Program-made: the position numbers and the translations under genes
Shown here: piece by piece, positions 8,064-16,734 of the stretch
Position numbering within the stretch: position 1 is the stretch's first letter
How the letters are laid out: every line of letters starts with the position of its first letter
Origin: a bacterium
GTDB taxonomy: Bacteria > Krumholzibacteriota > Krumholzibacteriia > LZORAL124-64-63
DNA length: 64,000 bases
Assembly: GCA_016703265.1 (NCBI GenBank)
Contig: JADJCK010000001.1
Span: forward strand, 124,001-188,000
Direction: 5' to 3'
Notes under the pieces: generated by a model
Seen by the model: only the letters and a program-made list of their open reading frames with translations
Told to the model about the DNA's origin: nothing
Databases searched by the model: none

Positions 8064-9002
8064 ATGACGTCGACCGGCCGGATCCTGCTGCTGCTGGCGC
8101 TGCTCGCGCCCGGGGCGGCGTCCGCCTGGCTCGTGGTGCTGCCCGACAGCCTGACCGTCGCCACCGAGGTGGTGCGGCTGGGCGAGGTGTCGTTGTCGCC
8201 GGTGCCGGCGGAAGCGGCCGCCGTCCTGCTGGCCGAGGCCGGCGAGCAGGGTGGATCGACCATCGTGACGCGCCAGGGTGTCCTGCGCCGGCTCGTGGCC
8301 CTGGGGCTGGCCGACGCCGTGCAACTGGACGGCGCCAAGCGCTGCGTCATCCGCTTCGGTGGCTCGCTCATCGATCCGTCGGCGCTGCAGGTCGAGGCCG
8401 AGCGCCTGGTCGGCACGCTGCTGCCGGCCGCGGCCCCCGGGGCACCCGCAACGTGGTGCGAGGTGACCCTGCCGAGCGGCGCGGTCGCCGCGTCGGGCCC
8501 CTGGAGCCTGGCCTGCAGCCGGCGCGAGCCGCTGCCGCCCGGGCGCAGCCAGGTCCGCCTGGAACTGCTGGACGGCTGGCAGGCCCGTGAGGTGCCGGCC
8601 ACGGTGGTCGTTCACGCCCACGGCGAGGTGGCGGTGGCCCGCGTGGCCGTCGATCGCGACCAACCGTTGGCCGACACGATGTTCGACTGGCGCTGGCTGG
8701 ACCTGGCCGAGGTGCCGGCCGGGCTCGTCAGTTCCCGCCTGCAACTGGCCCAGTCCAGCGCCGCGCGCACGCTGCGCGCGGGCGAGCAGCTGCGGGCCAC
8801 GGACCTGAAGCCGACACCCGTCGTGCGGGCCGGCGACATGGTGGAACTCCTCGTGCAACGCGGCAGCGTCGCGGTCAGCGTCGGCGCGCTGGCCCGACAG
8901 TCGGGCAGCGTGGGTCAGACGATCCCGGTGCGCAACGAATTGACGGGCCGCCTGGTCAACGCCCGCGTGGCGGGACCAGGCAGGGTCGAATGGAGGCGCT
9001 GA
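8064..9002 (+). CDS. flgA: P-ring assembly chaperone FlgA
   Basis: A periplasmic protein of 312 aa. A signal peptide (ILLLLALLAPGAASA) is followed by weakly conserved N-terminal domains and a C-terminal SAF-like domain with LRAGEQLRATDLKPTPVV, VRAGDMVELLVQRGSV and QSGSVGQTIPVRN, the part best conserved in FlgA. FlgA holds FlgI in the periplasm during P-ring assembly, in keeping with its place between flgG and flgHI. It starts 3 bp after the flgG stop, so translation is probably coupled. Confidence 0.88.
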   Translation: MTSTGRILLLLALLAPGAASAWLVVLPDSLTVATEVVRLGEVSLSPVPAEAAAVLLAEAGEQGGSTIVTRQGVLRRLVALGLADAVQLDGAKRCVIRFGGSLIDPSALQVEAERLVGTLLPAAAPGAPATWCEVTLPSGAVAASGPWSLACSRREPLPPGRSQVRLELLDGWQAREVPATVVVHAHGEVAVARVAVDRDQPLADTMFDWRWLDLAEVPAGLVSSRLQLAQSSAARTLRAGEQLRATDLKPTPVVRAGDMVELLVQRGSVAVSVGALARQSGSVGQTIPVRNELTGRLVNARVAGPGRVEWRR

Positions 9003-9003
9003 G

Positions 9004-9612
9004 ATGAACAACGACATCGTGCGACGGTCAGTGGTCCTGGTGCTTGCGGCCGGCGTGGCGGCCGTTGTGGCCACCCCGGCGGCGGCGACATCCGGCCGCC
9101 GACCGTTGATCGACCTGGAATCGGGCGCCTCGCTCGTGAGCAACCTGAAGGCGCACCGCGTGGGCGACCTGGTCACGATCCTCATCACCGAGGATGCCAC
9201 GGCCGCGGCCGGCGCCAAGACGAAGGCCGACAACAAGAGCGAGCACGGCGGGGGCCCGGGCCTCGGCTTCCTCGACTTCATCCGCCCCTGGGACATGTCT
9301 ACCGAGAACAAGTACCAGGGCAACGGCGACACCGAGCGCAACGGCAGCCTTCGTGCCGAGATCACCGCGCGCATCACCGAAGTGATGCACAACGGCGACT
9401 TCCGGCTGGCGGGCACGCGCATGGTCAACATCAACGGCGAGAAGCAGCTGATCGAGATCACCGGCGTCTGCCGCTCGCGCGACATCGGCGCCGACAACAC
9501 GATCATGAGCACGTACATCTCGGACGCGCAGATCGCCTACAACGGCTCCGGCCTGGTGACGGACGCCGCCCAGCCGGGCGTCGTCACGCGCATCCTGAAC
9601 TGGCTCTTCTAG
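9004..9612 (+). CDS. flgH: Flagellar L-ring protein FlgH
   Basis: The product is 202 aa. After the signal peptide (LVLAAGVAAVVATPAAA) come LKAHRVGDLVTILITEDATA, the segment FLDFIRPWDMST and the C-terminal strands GTRMVNINGEKQLIEITG and SRDIGADNTIMSTYISDAQI that mark FlgH. It forms the outer-membrane bushing around the distal rod. Unlike most FlgH proteins it has no cysteine at the end of the signal peptide, so it is not an evident lipoprotein; the cleavage site looks like signal peptidase I (AAA). It starts one base after flgA. Confidence 0.92.
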   Translation: MNNDIVRRSVVLVLAAGVAAVVATPAAATSGRRPLIDLESGASLVSNLKAHRVGDLVTILITEDATAAAGAKTKADNKSEHGGGPGLGFLDFIRPWDMSTENKYQGNGDTERNGSLRAEITARITEVMHNGDFRLAGTRMVNINGEKQLIEITGVCRSRDIGADNTIMSTYISDAQIAYNGSGLVTDAAQPGVVTRILNWLF

Positions 9613-9621
9613 GAGGACGGC

Positions 9622-10767
9622 ATGAAGCGCGGTCACAACCGACGGGCATTCGCGACCACGGGCCTGGCCCTCGCGGCGATGATGGCTGTACTGCCTGCAT
9701 CGCCCGCCAGGGCGCTCAAGGCCGACGAGTCGCGCATCAAGGACCTCGCCTTCCTCGAGGGCACGAGTCCCGAGCCGCTGGTCGGCTACGGCCTGGTGAT
9801 CGGCCTCAACGGGACCGGCGACAGCCCGAAGGCGGGCGGCACCTCGAATTCGCTCGCGACGCTGCTCGAGCGCCTCGATGTGACCGTCGCCGCCAGCGAC
9901 CTCAAGGCGAAGAACGTGGCCGAGGTGATGGTCACGGCCGAGCTGGACCCGAATACCAGCGTCGGTGGCCGGGTGGACGTCAAGGTGAGCTCGCTGAACG
10001 ACGCGGGCAGCCTGGAGGGCGGCACCCTGGTGATGACGCCGCTGAAGTCGATGGACGGCGTGGTGAGGATCATCGCGCAGGGGAGCGTCTCACTGGGCGG
10101 CTTCAACGTGAACGCGGGCTCGGGCAACAGCGTGCGAAAGAACCACGCACAGTCCGGCATCATCAGCAACGGCGGCACGGTGCGCGTGGCATTCGGTGGC
10201 AGCTGGCAGCAGTCCGGGCGCCTGGCCTGGCTGCTCCATTCACCCGACTTCTCGACGGCTGCCGCCGTTGCCGGCGCCATCAGCGCCGAGTTCGGCGCCG
10301 GCACGGCGCTGGCGCGTGACGCGCAGCGCGTGGAGGTCGTGATCCCGGCCGCGCTTGGCGCCGACCCTGTCACCTTCGTTGCCGCCATGGGACAGCTTGC
10401 CTCGACGAGCGACGCCACTGCTCGGGTGGTCCTGAACGAGCGCACCGGCACCATCATCGTGGGCAAGAACGTGAAGCTCAAGGAGGCGGCGGTCGCGCAC
10501 GGCACGCTGAAGGTCATCGTCAGCACGCTCTACGACGTGTCGCAGCCCAATCCGTTCAGTACCGGCGGTCAGACGACGGTGACACCCGATGTGCGTGCCG
10601 ATGCGACCGAGCATGAGGCGCGCGTGCTGCGCGTACCGGACACGAGCACCGTGGCCGACGTGGTCGGCGTGCTCAATGAGATCGGCGCCACGCCCCGTGA
10701 CATCATCGCCATCCTCGAGGCCCTCAAGCAGGCCGGGTCGCTGCAGGCCGACCTGGTCATCATGTAG
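9622..10767 (+). CDS. flgI: Flagellar P-ring protein FlgI
   Basis: The product is 381 aa, close to the usual 365 to 380. A signal peptide ending SPARA precedes the highly conserved start of the mature protein (RIKDLAFLEG, PLVGYGLVIGLNGTGD), then VMVTAELDP, GRVDVKVSSLNDA, GGTLVMTPLK and the C-terminal VVGVLNEIGATPRDIIAILEALKQAGSLQADLVIM. It polymerises in the peptidoglycan layer around the rod with the help of FlgA. AGGAGG lies before the ATG. Confidence 0.96.
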   Translation: MKRGHNRRAFATTGLALAAMMAVLPASPARALKADESRIKDLAFLEGTSPEPLVGYGLVIGLNGTGDSPKAGGTSNSLATLLERLDVTVAASDLKAKNVAEVMVTAELDPNTSVGGRVDVKVSSLNDAGSLEGGTLVMTPLKSMDGVVRIIAQGSVSLGGFNVNAGSGNSVRKNHAQSGIISNGGTVRVAFGGSWQQSGRLAWLLHSPDFSTAAAVAGAISAEFGAGTALARDAQRVEVVIPAALGADPVTFVAAMGQLASTSDATARVVLNERTGTIIVGKNVKLKEAAVAHGTLKVIVSTLYDVSQPNPFSTGGQTTVTPDVRADATEHEARVLRVPDTSTVADVVGVLNEIGATPRDIIAILEALKQAGSLQADLVIM

Positions 10768-10772
10768 GCGAC

Positions 10773-11883
10773 ATGGAATTGCCGGGCAACGGGCAGGCGA
10801 ACGGCGTGCTCGAGCGCGCACAGGCGGCCGGTGAGCAGGCCCGCCTGCGTACGCTGGAGCAGAAGCCGGCAGCGCACACCCGCGACGACCTGGCGAAGAC
10901 GGCCCGCGAGTTCGAGGGCGTCTTCATGGACATCCTCATGCGCGCGATGCGCAGCACCGTGCCCCAGAACGACCTGATGGGCTCGGGCGGGGCCACGCAG
11001 ATCTATCGCCAGATGCACGATTCCGAGATCGCACGGTCGCTGTCGGACGCCGGCGGGGGCTTCGGCATCGCCAAGCTGCTGGAGTCGCAGTTCGCCGACC
11101 AGTTCAGCGAGGAGCAGGCGGATCCCGGCGGCACGGCGGAGATGGAGGAAGCCGCCCCTTCGCGCGGCCTGCCGACGCCGTTGGCGCTGGCGCGCTATCG
11201 GCAGGGTGCGCAGTCGGCGCCGGCTGTGCGTGGCAAGCTTTCCGTCCCTGAGGTCTTCGGCCCTCCGGCCCCGGCGATGGCTGTTGCCGAGCCGAAGGCG
11301 CAAACGCCGCCACGCGCGCCCGCGGTGGCTCCCCGTCGCGGCGACACCGCCTCCGGCGGCCGATACCAGCGAGACGGCCATCGCGGCCCGCCCGCCGCGC
11401 CCCAATCTGCTGCCCACCGACCGCCGCCTGGCCGAGGCCCCGCTGGGCACCGCCGAGGCCGACACGGTGCGGCGCTTCGGCCCCGCCATCGACAAGGCCG
11501 CCGCCGCTGCCGGGCTGGACCCGAGGCTGGTACTCGCCGTGGTCATGGAGGAGTCGGGCGGCGATCCGTCGGCCCGTTCGGCTGCCGGCGCCCGCGGCCT
11601 GATGCAGCTCATGCCCGGCACGGCCCGCGACCTGGGCGTGGCCAACCCGGCGGACCCGGCCACGAACCTTGGCGGCGGCGCCCGCTACCTGGCCGCCCAG
11701 CTCGAACGCTATGACGGCCGCCTCGACCTGGCGCTCGCTGCCTACAACGCCGGTCCCGGCAATGTCGACAAGGCCGGCGGGCGCGTTCCCGCGTTCCGCG
11801 AGACCCGTAACTACGTGTCGCGCGTGATGGACCGCTACGCGCGACTGCGCACTGGCACGGAACTGGATACAGGGCAAAGGTGA
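10773..11883 (+). pseudogene. flgJ: FlgJ rod-cap and lytic transglycosylase fusion, split by a frameshift
   Basis: From the ATG at 10773 the first frame encodes the rod-binding FlgJ domain (DLAKTAREFEGVFMDILMRAMR, GSGGATQIYRQMHDSEIARS, GFGIAKLLE), then a Pro/Ala-rich linker (to about APAVAP near 11330), after which it turns into Arg-rich nonsense. The next frame takes up the linker (VAATPPPAADTSETA) and encodes a transglycosylase (SLT) domain with the catalytic Glu in VVMEESGGDPSARS, ARGLMQLMPGTA, and AAYNAGPGNV, ending at 11883. A +1 shift near 11330-11345 (a CCCC run lies there) would restore a single two-domain protein of about 369 aa, as in dual-domain FlgJ. The alternative, a separate SLT gene starting at 11206, is less likely because its first 40 codons look like out-of-frame sequence. 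Confidence 0.8.
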
Positions 11884-11921
11884 CCGGTTTCGACTCACCC
11901 GTTTCCCGAGGTCGCTGGACG

Positions 11922-12449
11922 ATGCGCAACGAGCCGAATCTGCTGCAACCGGACGAGGGTCGCCTGTTGGCGGGGCTCCTCCGCGAGGAACTGACCCACT
12001 ATCGCCGCCTGTTGCGGCTGGCGTGGCGGCAGAATTCCTACATGAAGCGGCAAGATGTCGACCGCCTGGCCGCCAACGCACGCGATTGGGGGCGCTGGAT
12101 CCCGGCCGCCGACCGGGCCCGCCTGGCCCGGGAGCGCCTGGTGGCGTCGCTGGCCCAGCGGCTGGGAGTGTCGATCCCGCCCGGCAGGGTGGGAGACCTG
12201 ATGGACTACGCGGCCGCCGACCAGCGCGCCGTGGTGGACGCCCTGCTGGCGGAGATCCGCCACACGGCCGGCAGGCTGGCGCGCCAGAACGGGCACAATC
12301 GCCAGCTCGCCGAGTTCTGCATCGACCTGGCCCACGAGGAAGCCGAGATCTTCAAGCGCTGCGTGCTCCAGGATCCCTCCGGTTGCTACCGCGGGGACGC
12401 GAAACAGAGTGATCGCGGGCCGGGCGGCGTGCTCGTCCGGCAAGCCTGA
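11922..12449 (+). CDS. flgN: FlgN-family flagellar export chaperone
   Basis: The product is 175 aa from the ATG at 11922 (GAGG 10 bases upstream); a GTG at 11880 overlapping the flgJ stop would add 14 residues. It is almost entirely helical (LLREELTHYRRLLRLAWRQNSYMKRQDVDRLAANAR, HTAGRLARQNGHNRQLAEF) as in FlgN, the chaperone that holds FlgK and FlgL until export. Sequence similarity in this family is low, so the call rests on helix pattern, length and position between flgJ and flgK. The last 25 residues are basic and probably disordered. Confidence 0.65.
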   Translation: MRNEPNLLQPDEGRLLAGLLREELTHYRRLLRLAWRQNSYMKRQDVDRLAANARDWGRWIPAADRARLARERLVASLAQRLGVSIPPGRVGDLMDYAAADQRAVVDALLAEIRHTAGRLARQNGHNRQLAEFCIDLAHEEAEIFKRCVLQDPSGCYRGDAKQSDRGPGGVLVRQA

Positions 12450-12460
12450 GGGGTGACCGC

Positions 12461-13831
12461 ATGCCCGGTTTGAACTCGATCATGGATACCAGCCTCTCGG
12501 CGTTGTTCGCCGCGCAGGCCGGCCTGGCCACCACCGGCCACAACATCGCGAACGCGAACACGCCGGGCTACAGCCGCCAGCTCGTCCAGTTCGCCGCGCG
12601 GCGCCCCGACATGACGGCGGTCGGCGCCATCGGCCGCGGTGTGGAGGTCGAGGGCGTCCGGCGTATCCAGGACGAGTTCATCCTCAACAACCTCCGTTCG
12701 CAGACGGCCCGGGGCGAGTCGTATGCCGCCGTCGATTCGGCGCTCAGCGAAGTCGAATCCATCCTGGGATCGATCGACAACGACCATCTCGGTGATGCAC
12801 TGACGCGCTTCTTCGGCGCCTGGAACGCACTGGCGCAACCGACCATCACCGACAGCCTCAAGGAGAACGTCGTCACCAGCGCCGTCAGCCTGGTGACCGA
12901 CCTGCACTCCATCGACGAGAGCCTGACGGCGCTCGAGACGAACATCGAGAGCAGCATCCAGCTCGAGATCGGCAACCTGAACCGCCTCCTGACGCAGGTG
13001 GCCGACCTCAACCGCCAGATCATGTCCGCCGAGGCGGGTGGCCAGGAGGCCAACGACCTGCGCGACCAGCGCGACCTGCTGATCACGCAGGTGTCGTCCA
13101 TTGCCGAGGTCTCGACCTACGAACGCGAGGACGGGACCAAGGACGTGATCCTGGCCGGGCGCACGATGGTGGCCCGCGACAGCGTCACCCTGTTCGAGAG
13201 CGCCTACGAGAAGTCCGCCGACGGCTACCGCATGACGATCGTCACCAACGGCACGAAGCAGGCCGTTCGCCTCTCGCTCGGGAAGCTCGAGGGGCTGATG
13301 ACAAGCCGCGACGTGCACATCACCAACGTGCGCGCGCAGCTGGACGGCGTGGCCAGGAAGCTGATCGAGGATGTCAACGCGTTGCACACGCAGGGGCGCA
13401 CCCTGTCCGGCAGCGGCCTGCAGTTCTTCACGGGCGACAACATGCACACGATCGGGGTCAACCAGGAGCTCATCGACAACTCAGGGCTCGTCGCCATCGG
13501 CCGCACGACGGCGCCGGGCGACAATGAACTGGCCCTGGCCATCGCCAACCTCGGGAATGTCAGTTCCGGCATCGGCGGCGACGACACAGTGAACGACGTC
13601 TACCGCAGCCTGCTGACCGAACTGGCCAGCAACCGCAGCACCTACGAGTTCATGGTCGTGAACCAGCAGGACGTGGTGGTGGCGCTGGAATCGAAGCTGG
13701 CCAGCATCGCCGGCGTCAGCCTGGACGAGGAAGGCGCTGCCATGGTCCGCTACCAGAACAGCTACAATGCCGCCGCGAAGATCGTCGCCACGGTCCAGGA
13801 AATGTACGACACCCTGATGAACATGGTCTAG
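12461..13831 (+). CDS. flgK: Flagellar hook-associated protein FlgK (HAP1)
   Basis: The product is 456 aa. N terminus: MDTSLSALFAAQAGLATTGHNIANANTPGYSRQ, with the IANANTPGYSRQ motif that defines FlgK; C terminus: VSLDEEGAAMVRYQNSYNAAAKIVATVQEMYDTLM, the other half of the D0 coiled coil. The middle carries the usual helical D1 region (LTQVADLNRQI, DLRDQRDLLITQVS). FlgK is the first junction protein between hook and filament and is secreted with the help of FlgN, encoded just upstream. AGGGGTGA precedes the ATG. Confidence 0.94.
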   Translation: MPGLNSIMDTSLSALFAAQAGLATTGHNIANANTPGYSRQLVQFAARRPDMTAVGAIGRGVEVEGVRRIQDEFILNNLRSQTARGESYAAVDSALSEVESILGSIDNDHLGDALTRFFGAWNALAQPTITDSLKENVVTSAVSLVTDLHSIDESLTALETNIESSIQLEIGNLNRLLTQVADLNRQIMSAEAGGQEANDLRDQRDLLITQVSSIAEVSTYEREDGTKDVILAGRTMVARDSVTLFESAYEKSADGYRMTIVTNGTKQAVRLSLGKLEGLMTSRDVHITNVRAQLDGVARKLIEDVNALHTQGRTLSGSGLQFFTGDNMHTIGVNQELIDNSGLVAIGRTTAPGDNELALAIANLGNVSSGIGGDDTVNDVYRSLLTELASNRSTYEFMVVNQQDVVVALESKLASIAGVSLDEEGAAMVRYQNSYNAAAKIVATVQEMYDTLMNMV

Positions 13832-13844
13832 GAGGCGACACGCG

Positions 13845-15377
13845 ATGAGCATGCGCATCACCGACAGCTACATGGCGTCGATCCTGCTGACCGACCTGAA
13901 CCGCAGTCTCGGCAACATGCTGGACCAGCAGCGCATGGCCGGTTCCATGCGGCGCATCAACTCCTTTGCCGACGACCCGCGAGCTGTCGGCACGGTGCAG
14001 CGCTACAACGCCCTCATCGCCAACAACGAAGAGTACATGTCCAACGTGTCGCGCAACCGGATCATCGTCGACGCCACCGATGTCGCGCTGCAGAGCGTCA
14101 GCGAGGTCCTTTCCGACACCCGGGTGCTGGCCCTGCGCGAGTCGTCGGCGCTCGCCTCCAACCGGACGGCGGCCGTCGAGGTGGACAACCTCATGAACCG
14201 CCTGCTCGACGTGCTCAACACCAACGTCGAGGGCAACTACATCTTCTCGGGGCGCCAGGTCTATACGCCTCCGTTCGTGCGCAGCGGCGATTCCGTCGTC
14301 TACCAGGGCGACTCCGGCGAGATCTCTTCCCGCACGGGGCCCAACTCGACGATGGCGGTCAACCTGCCGGGCGATGTCTTCATCGGTTCCCAGAGCGCCA
14401 CCCTGGGCGGACGTGTCGACGTGGCACCGCGCCTGCAGGCCGGGACCGCCCTTTCCGACATCAACCTCGGCCAGGGCTGGGTGCGGGGCAGCGTCTCGAT
14501 CAGCGACGGCGCCGGCAACCTGTGGCAGGTGGATCTCGGGGCGGCGGCCACGGCCGGCGATATTGCCGCGGCCATCACGACGGGAACCGGCGGTGCCGTG
14601 ACGGCGTCGATCAGTGCGGACGGTTCCGGCTTCACCTTCAGCGGTACGGGTCCGCTGTTCATCGGCGAGGTCGGAAACGGCGGCACGGCGGCCTCGCTGG
14701 GCATCAATGTGCGTTCATCCGCCAACACGATGGCGGGCCGCGATGTGCGCCCTGCGGCCACGGATGCGACCCTCCTGACCGATGTGGCCGCATTCACCGG
14801 CAAGCTGCCGCTCGGCGTCATCAACGTGGCCTGGCAGGGCACCACCTATCCGGTGGACCTGAGTGCCGCGGTGACGCTGGGCGACCTCCGGACCACATTC
14901 GCCGCCGCCGTGCCGGGTATGGAACTGCAGATCCGCGATTCATCGCTCCTGATCGTGAGCGGCAGCCCGGATGCGTTCCAGGTCACGAGCGCCGACGGCA
15001 CGAATACGGCATCGGTGCTCGGCATTGCCGGTGAAGGCGGCCCGGTCCGCCTGTTCGGCATGCTCGAGGACCTGAAGGCCGCCCTGCTGGCCGGCGACAA
15101 GGATGCCATCCGTGGCGCCGCCAACGAACTCTCTTCGCTGGAGGACATGGTCCAGCGTTTGCTCATGAAGACCGGTGGCCGGCAGAACGACCTCGATTGG
15201 TCGGAGGGCGTCCTCCGCCAGCGGGACGAGCGCCTGCGCTCGAACCTCTCGCTGGAGCTGGACGTGGATGTGGCGAAGGTCGCGGCCGATCTCAGCCGCG
15301 CGGAGACGACGTACCAGGCGAGCCTGCTGGTGGCCAGCAAGCTCTACCAGACGAACCTGATGCAGTTCCTGCGTTAG
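13845..15377 (+). CDS. flgL: Flagellar hook-associated protein FlgL (HAP3)
   Basis: The product is 510 aa. MRITDSYMASILLTDLNRSLGNMLDQQRMAGSMRRINSFADDP is the flagellin-like N-terminal helix of FlgL, and VAADLSRAETTYQASLLVASKLYQTNLMQFL is its C-terminal counterpart. It is clearly longer than the enterobacterial protein of about 317 aa; the extra residues form a Gly/Thr/Ala-rich surface domain at roughly 150-400 with repeated motifs such as GDIAAAITTGTGGAV, as in flagellin-like hypervariable regions. It is the second hook-filament junction protein. It follows flgK by 13 bp. Confidence 0.93.
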   Translation: MSMRITDSYMASILLTDLNRSLGNMLDQQRMAGSMRRINSFADDPRAVGTVQRYNALIANNEEYMSNVSRNRIIVDATDVALQSVSEVLSDTRVLALRESSALASNRTAAVEVDNLMNRLLDVLNTNVEGNYIFSGRQVYTPPFVRSGDSVVYQGDSGEISSRTGPNSTMAVNLPGDVFIGSQSATLGGRVDVAPRLQAGTALSDINLGQGWVRGSVSISDGAGNLWQVDLGAAATAGDIAAAITTGTGGAVTASISADGSGFTFSGTGPLFIGEVGNGGTAASLGINVRSSANTMAGRDVRPAATDATLLTDVAAFTGKLPLGVINVAWQGTTYPVDLSAAVTLGDLRTTFAAAVPGMELQIRDSSLLIVSGSPDAFQVTSADGTNTASVLGIAGEGGPVRLFGMLEDLKAALLAGDKDAIRGAANELSSLEDMVQRLLMKTGGRQNDLDWSEGVLRQRDERLRSNLSLELDVDVAKVAADLSRAETTYQASLLVASKLYQTNLMQFLR

Positions 15378-15420
15378 ACGGGGAGGCGGCGCGCCGCGCC
15401 GCGATCACAAGGAGCCTCAG

Positions 15421-15960
15421 ATGCCGAAGTTCAAGACAGTGCGGTTCGGGGAGCTGGACTACCAGCAGCAGGACGTGATTCACCTGCCGGACGGGTTGGT
15501 CGGCATGCCGCAGCTGCGCAACTGGCTCCTGCTGGAGATGGGCGACGACATCCCCATGAAGTGGCTGCAGTCGATCGACCGCAGCGACTTCGGCGTGCCC
15601 GTCAGCCATGCCTGGCTCTTCCAGGACGACTACGAATTCGACGTGCCCGCGGCGTCGTGCCGGAAACTGGGGAACACCCAGCCGGCGAACCTGACGGTGC
15701 TCATCATCACGACGATCCACCCGGGCGGCGTCCTGGTGACCGGCAACCTGATGGCCCCGCTGGTGATCGACACCGAGACCCGGCAGGGACTGCAGTTGAC
15801 CCTGGACGACCCCCGGTGGAGCCTGCGCCAGGAGATCGACTACTGTAAATTTGAGCTTGCCGTAACCGGGCAGACCCCGGAAAATGCCGGCCAGACGGTG
15901 CCGGCTACCTTGGGCGCCCTGCGGATGACCGCCGGGGCGACCGAGAAGGTCGGGGCCTGA
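15421..15960 (+). CDS. fliW: Flagellar assembly factor FliW
   Basis: The product is 179 aa. The barrel-forming motifs of FliW are present: VIHLPDGLVGMPQLRNWLLLE, PMKWLQSIDRSDFGVPV, ANLTVLIITTIHPGG and TGNLMAPLVIDTETRQGLQL. FliW binds flagellin and the RNA-binding protein CsrA in competition, which ties flagellin translation to its secretion. Its gene directly precedes csrA, the conserved partner order. It is longer at the C terminus than most (about 150 aa). AAGGAG precedes the ATG. Confidence 0.95.
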   Translation: MPKFKTVRFGELDYQQQDVIHLPDGLVGMPQLRNWLLLEMGDDIPMKWLQSIDRSDFGVPVSHAWLFQDDYEFDVPAASCRKLGNTQPANLTVLIITTIHPGGVLVTGNLMAPLVIDTETRQGLQLTLDDPRWSLRQEIDYCKFELAVTGQTPENAGQTVPATLGALRMTAGATEKVGA

Positions 15961-16008
15961 GTCGGCGTCGCCCGTCCGAGCCGACTCGAAACAGGACAGG
16001 GAGGTCCC

Positions 16009-16251
16009 GTGCTCATCCTCAGTCGCAAGCGCAACGAGAAGATCATGATCGGCGATGACATCGCGATCATGATTGTCGATATCCGTGGGGATCAGGTCCA
16101 GATCGGGATTGACGCCCCCCGGAGCATCCCCGTGCATCGGCACGAGATCTACGAGGAGATCAAGAGCACGACCCTGGGGGCCGCGGCCTCCGAGAAGGTC
16201 GACCTCGAGGCGATGCGCCGCCGGGCGCGCAAGGCGGACGGGGACAAATAG
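16009..16251 (+). CDS. csrA: Carbon storage regulator CsrA
   Basis: The product is 80 aa from GTG at 16009 with AGGGAGG upstream. LILSRKRNEKIMIGDDI and VQIGIDAPRSIPVHRHEIYEEI cover the CsrA dimer, including the conserved Arg near the N terminus and the R of VHR that bind GGA motifs in mRNA. About 15 extra residues follow the usual end, as in CsrA of FliW-containing species, where such an extension holds the FliW site. GGA-loop hairpins at two flagellin start sites on the opposite strand are its likely targets. It is the last gene of the operon and is followed by a strong terminator. Confidence 0.96.
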   Translation: MLILSRKRNEKIMIGDDIAIMIVDIRGDQVQIGIDAPRSIPVHRHEIYEEIKSTTLGAAASEKVDLEAMRRRARKADGDK

Positions 16252-16284
16252 GACCGGCGCCCGCCATGCTGTCGCCAACGAAGG

Positions 16285-16306
16285 AAACTCCCCACGCGGG
16301 GAGTTT
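16285..16306. terminator. Terminator between csrA and the converging fliT unit
   Basis: AAACTCCCC (16285-16293), loop ACGC, GGGGAGTTT (16298-16306): nine perfect pairs whose own A and T ends supply short U-runs on both strands. Position between convergent genes suggests it acts in both directions. A 12-base direct repeat (GTCGTTTCCGGG) follows at about 16308 and 16327. Confidence 0.75.
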
Positions 16307-16388
16307 CGTCGTTTCCGGGGAGTTCTGTCGTTTCCGGGAAAGTCGACGTTGTCGCGGCTCGGGGGCCAGGGCGGCCGTCGGCGCCGGA

Positions 16389-16733
16389 TCAGGCCCGGAG
16401 GTCCACGCACGCCGGTTCAGGAGCCCGATCAGGCGCTGCAGGGCCGCTACCGGTCCCGCCGCAATGGGCACGGAAAGCGTCCCCGGCCTGGGCCAGGGCG
16501 GTTTCCGCCGCCAGGCGCAGCGTGCGATCGGCATCGGCCAGCGCCTGCAGGCGGGGCTGCAGGGCGGTCCGGCGCGCCTGCCCGCCGGCCCGCAGGGCGC
16601 CGTCGAGTTCCGTCAGGGCCAGGGCGCGCTGCCGCAGCAGGTCCTCGCACGCGGCCTCGTCGCCGCCGGCGAGGGCCTGGCGCAGCGCCTCGGTGAGCTC
16701 TTCATTCAGGGTCAGGCAGGCTTCCAGGCTCAT
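16389..16733 (-). CDS. fliT: FliT-like flagellar chaperone
   Basis: The product is 114 aa from ATG at 16733, one base after the fliS stop, so it is translationally coupled. The sequence is helical throughout (LEACLTLNEELTEALRQALAG, CEDLLRQRALALTELDGALR, DRTLRLAAETALAQAGDAF) and ends in a Pro/Ala tail. FliT proteins guard FliD before export, and fliT usually follows fliS and fliD as here. Similarity is too low to prove the family, so the name rests mainly on size, helix pattern and position. A longer reading from 16940 overlaps fliS and is not supported. Confidence 0.6.
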   Translation of the reverse strand: MSLEACLTLNEELTEALRQALAGGDEAACEDLLRQRALALTELDGALRAGGQARRTALQPRLQALADADRTLRLAAETALAQAGDAFRAHCGGTGSGPAAPDRAPEPACVDLRA

Positions 16734-16734
16734 C

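Noticed and set aside
6411..9518. 1035-codon open frame on the minus strand
   Set aside because: It is antisense to flgF-flgG-flgA-flgH, all of which are certain genes. Long antisense frames are expected in DNA with such high GC at third codon positions, and its translation has no domain pattern.
11206..11883. Separate lytic transglycosylase gene with its own start at 11206
   Set aside because: The first 40 codons look out-of-frame (Arg-rich) while the flgJ frame there looks coding, so a broken fusion fits better.
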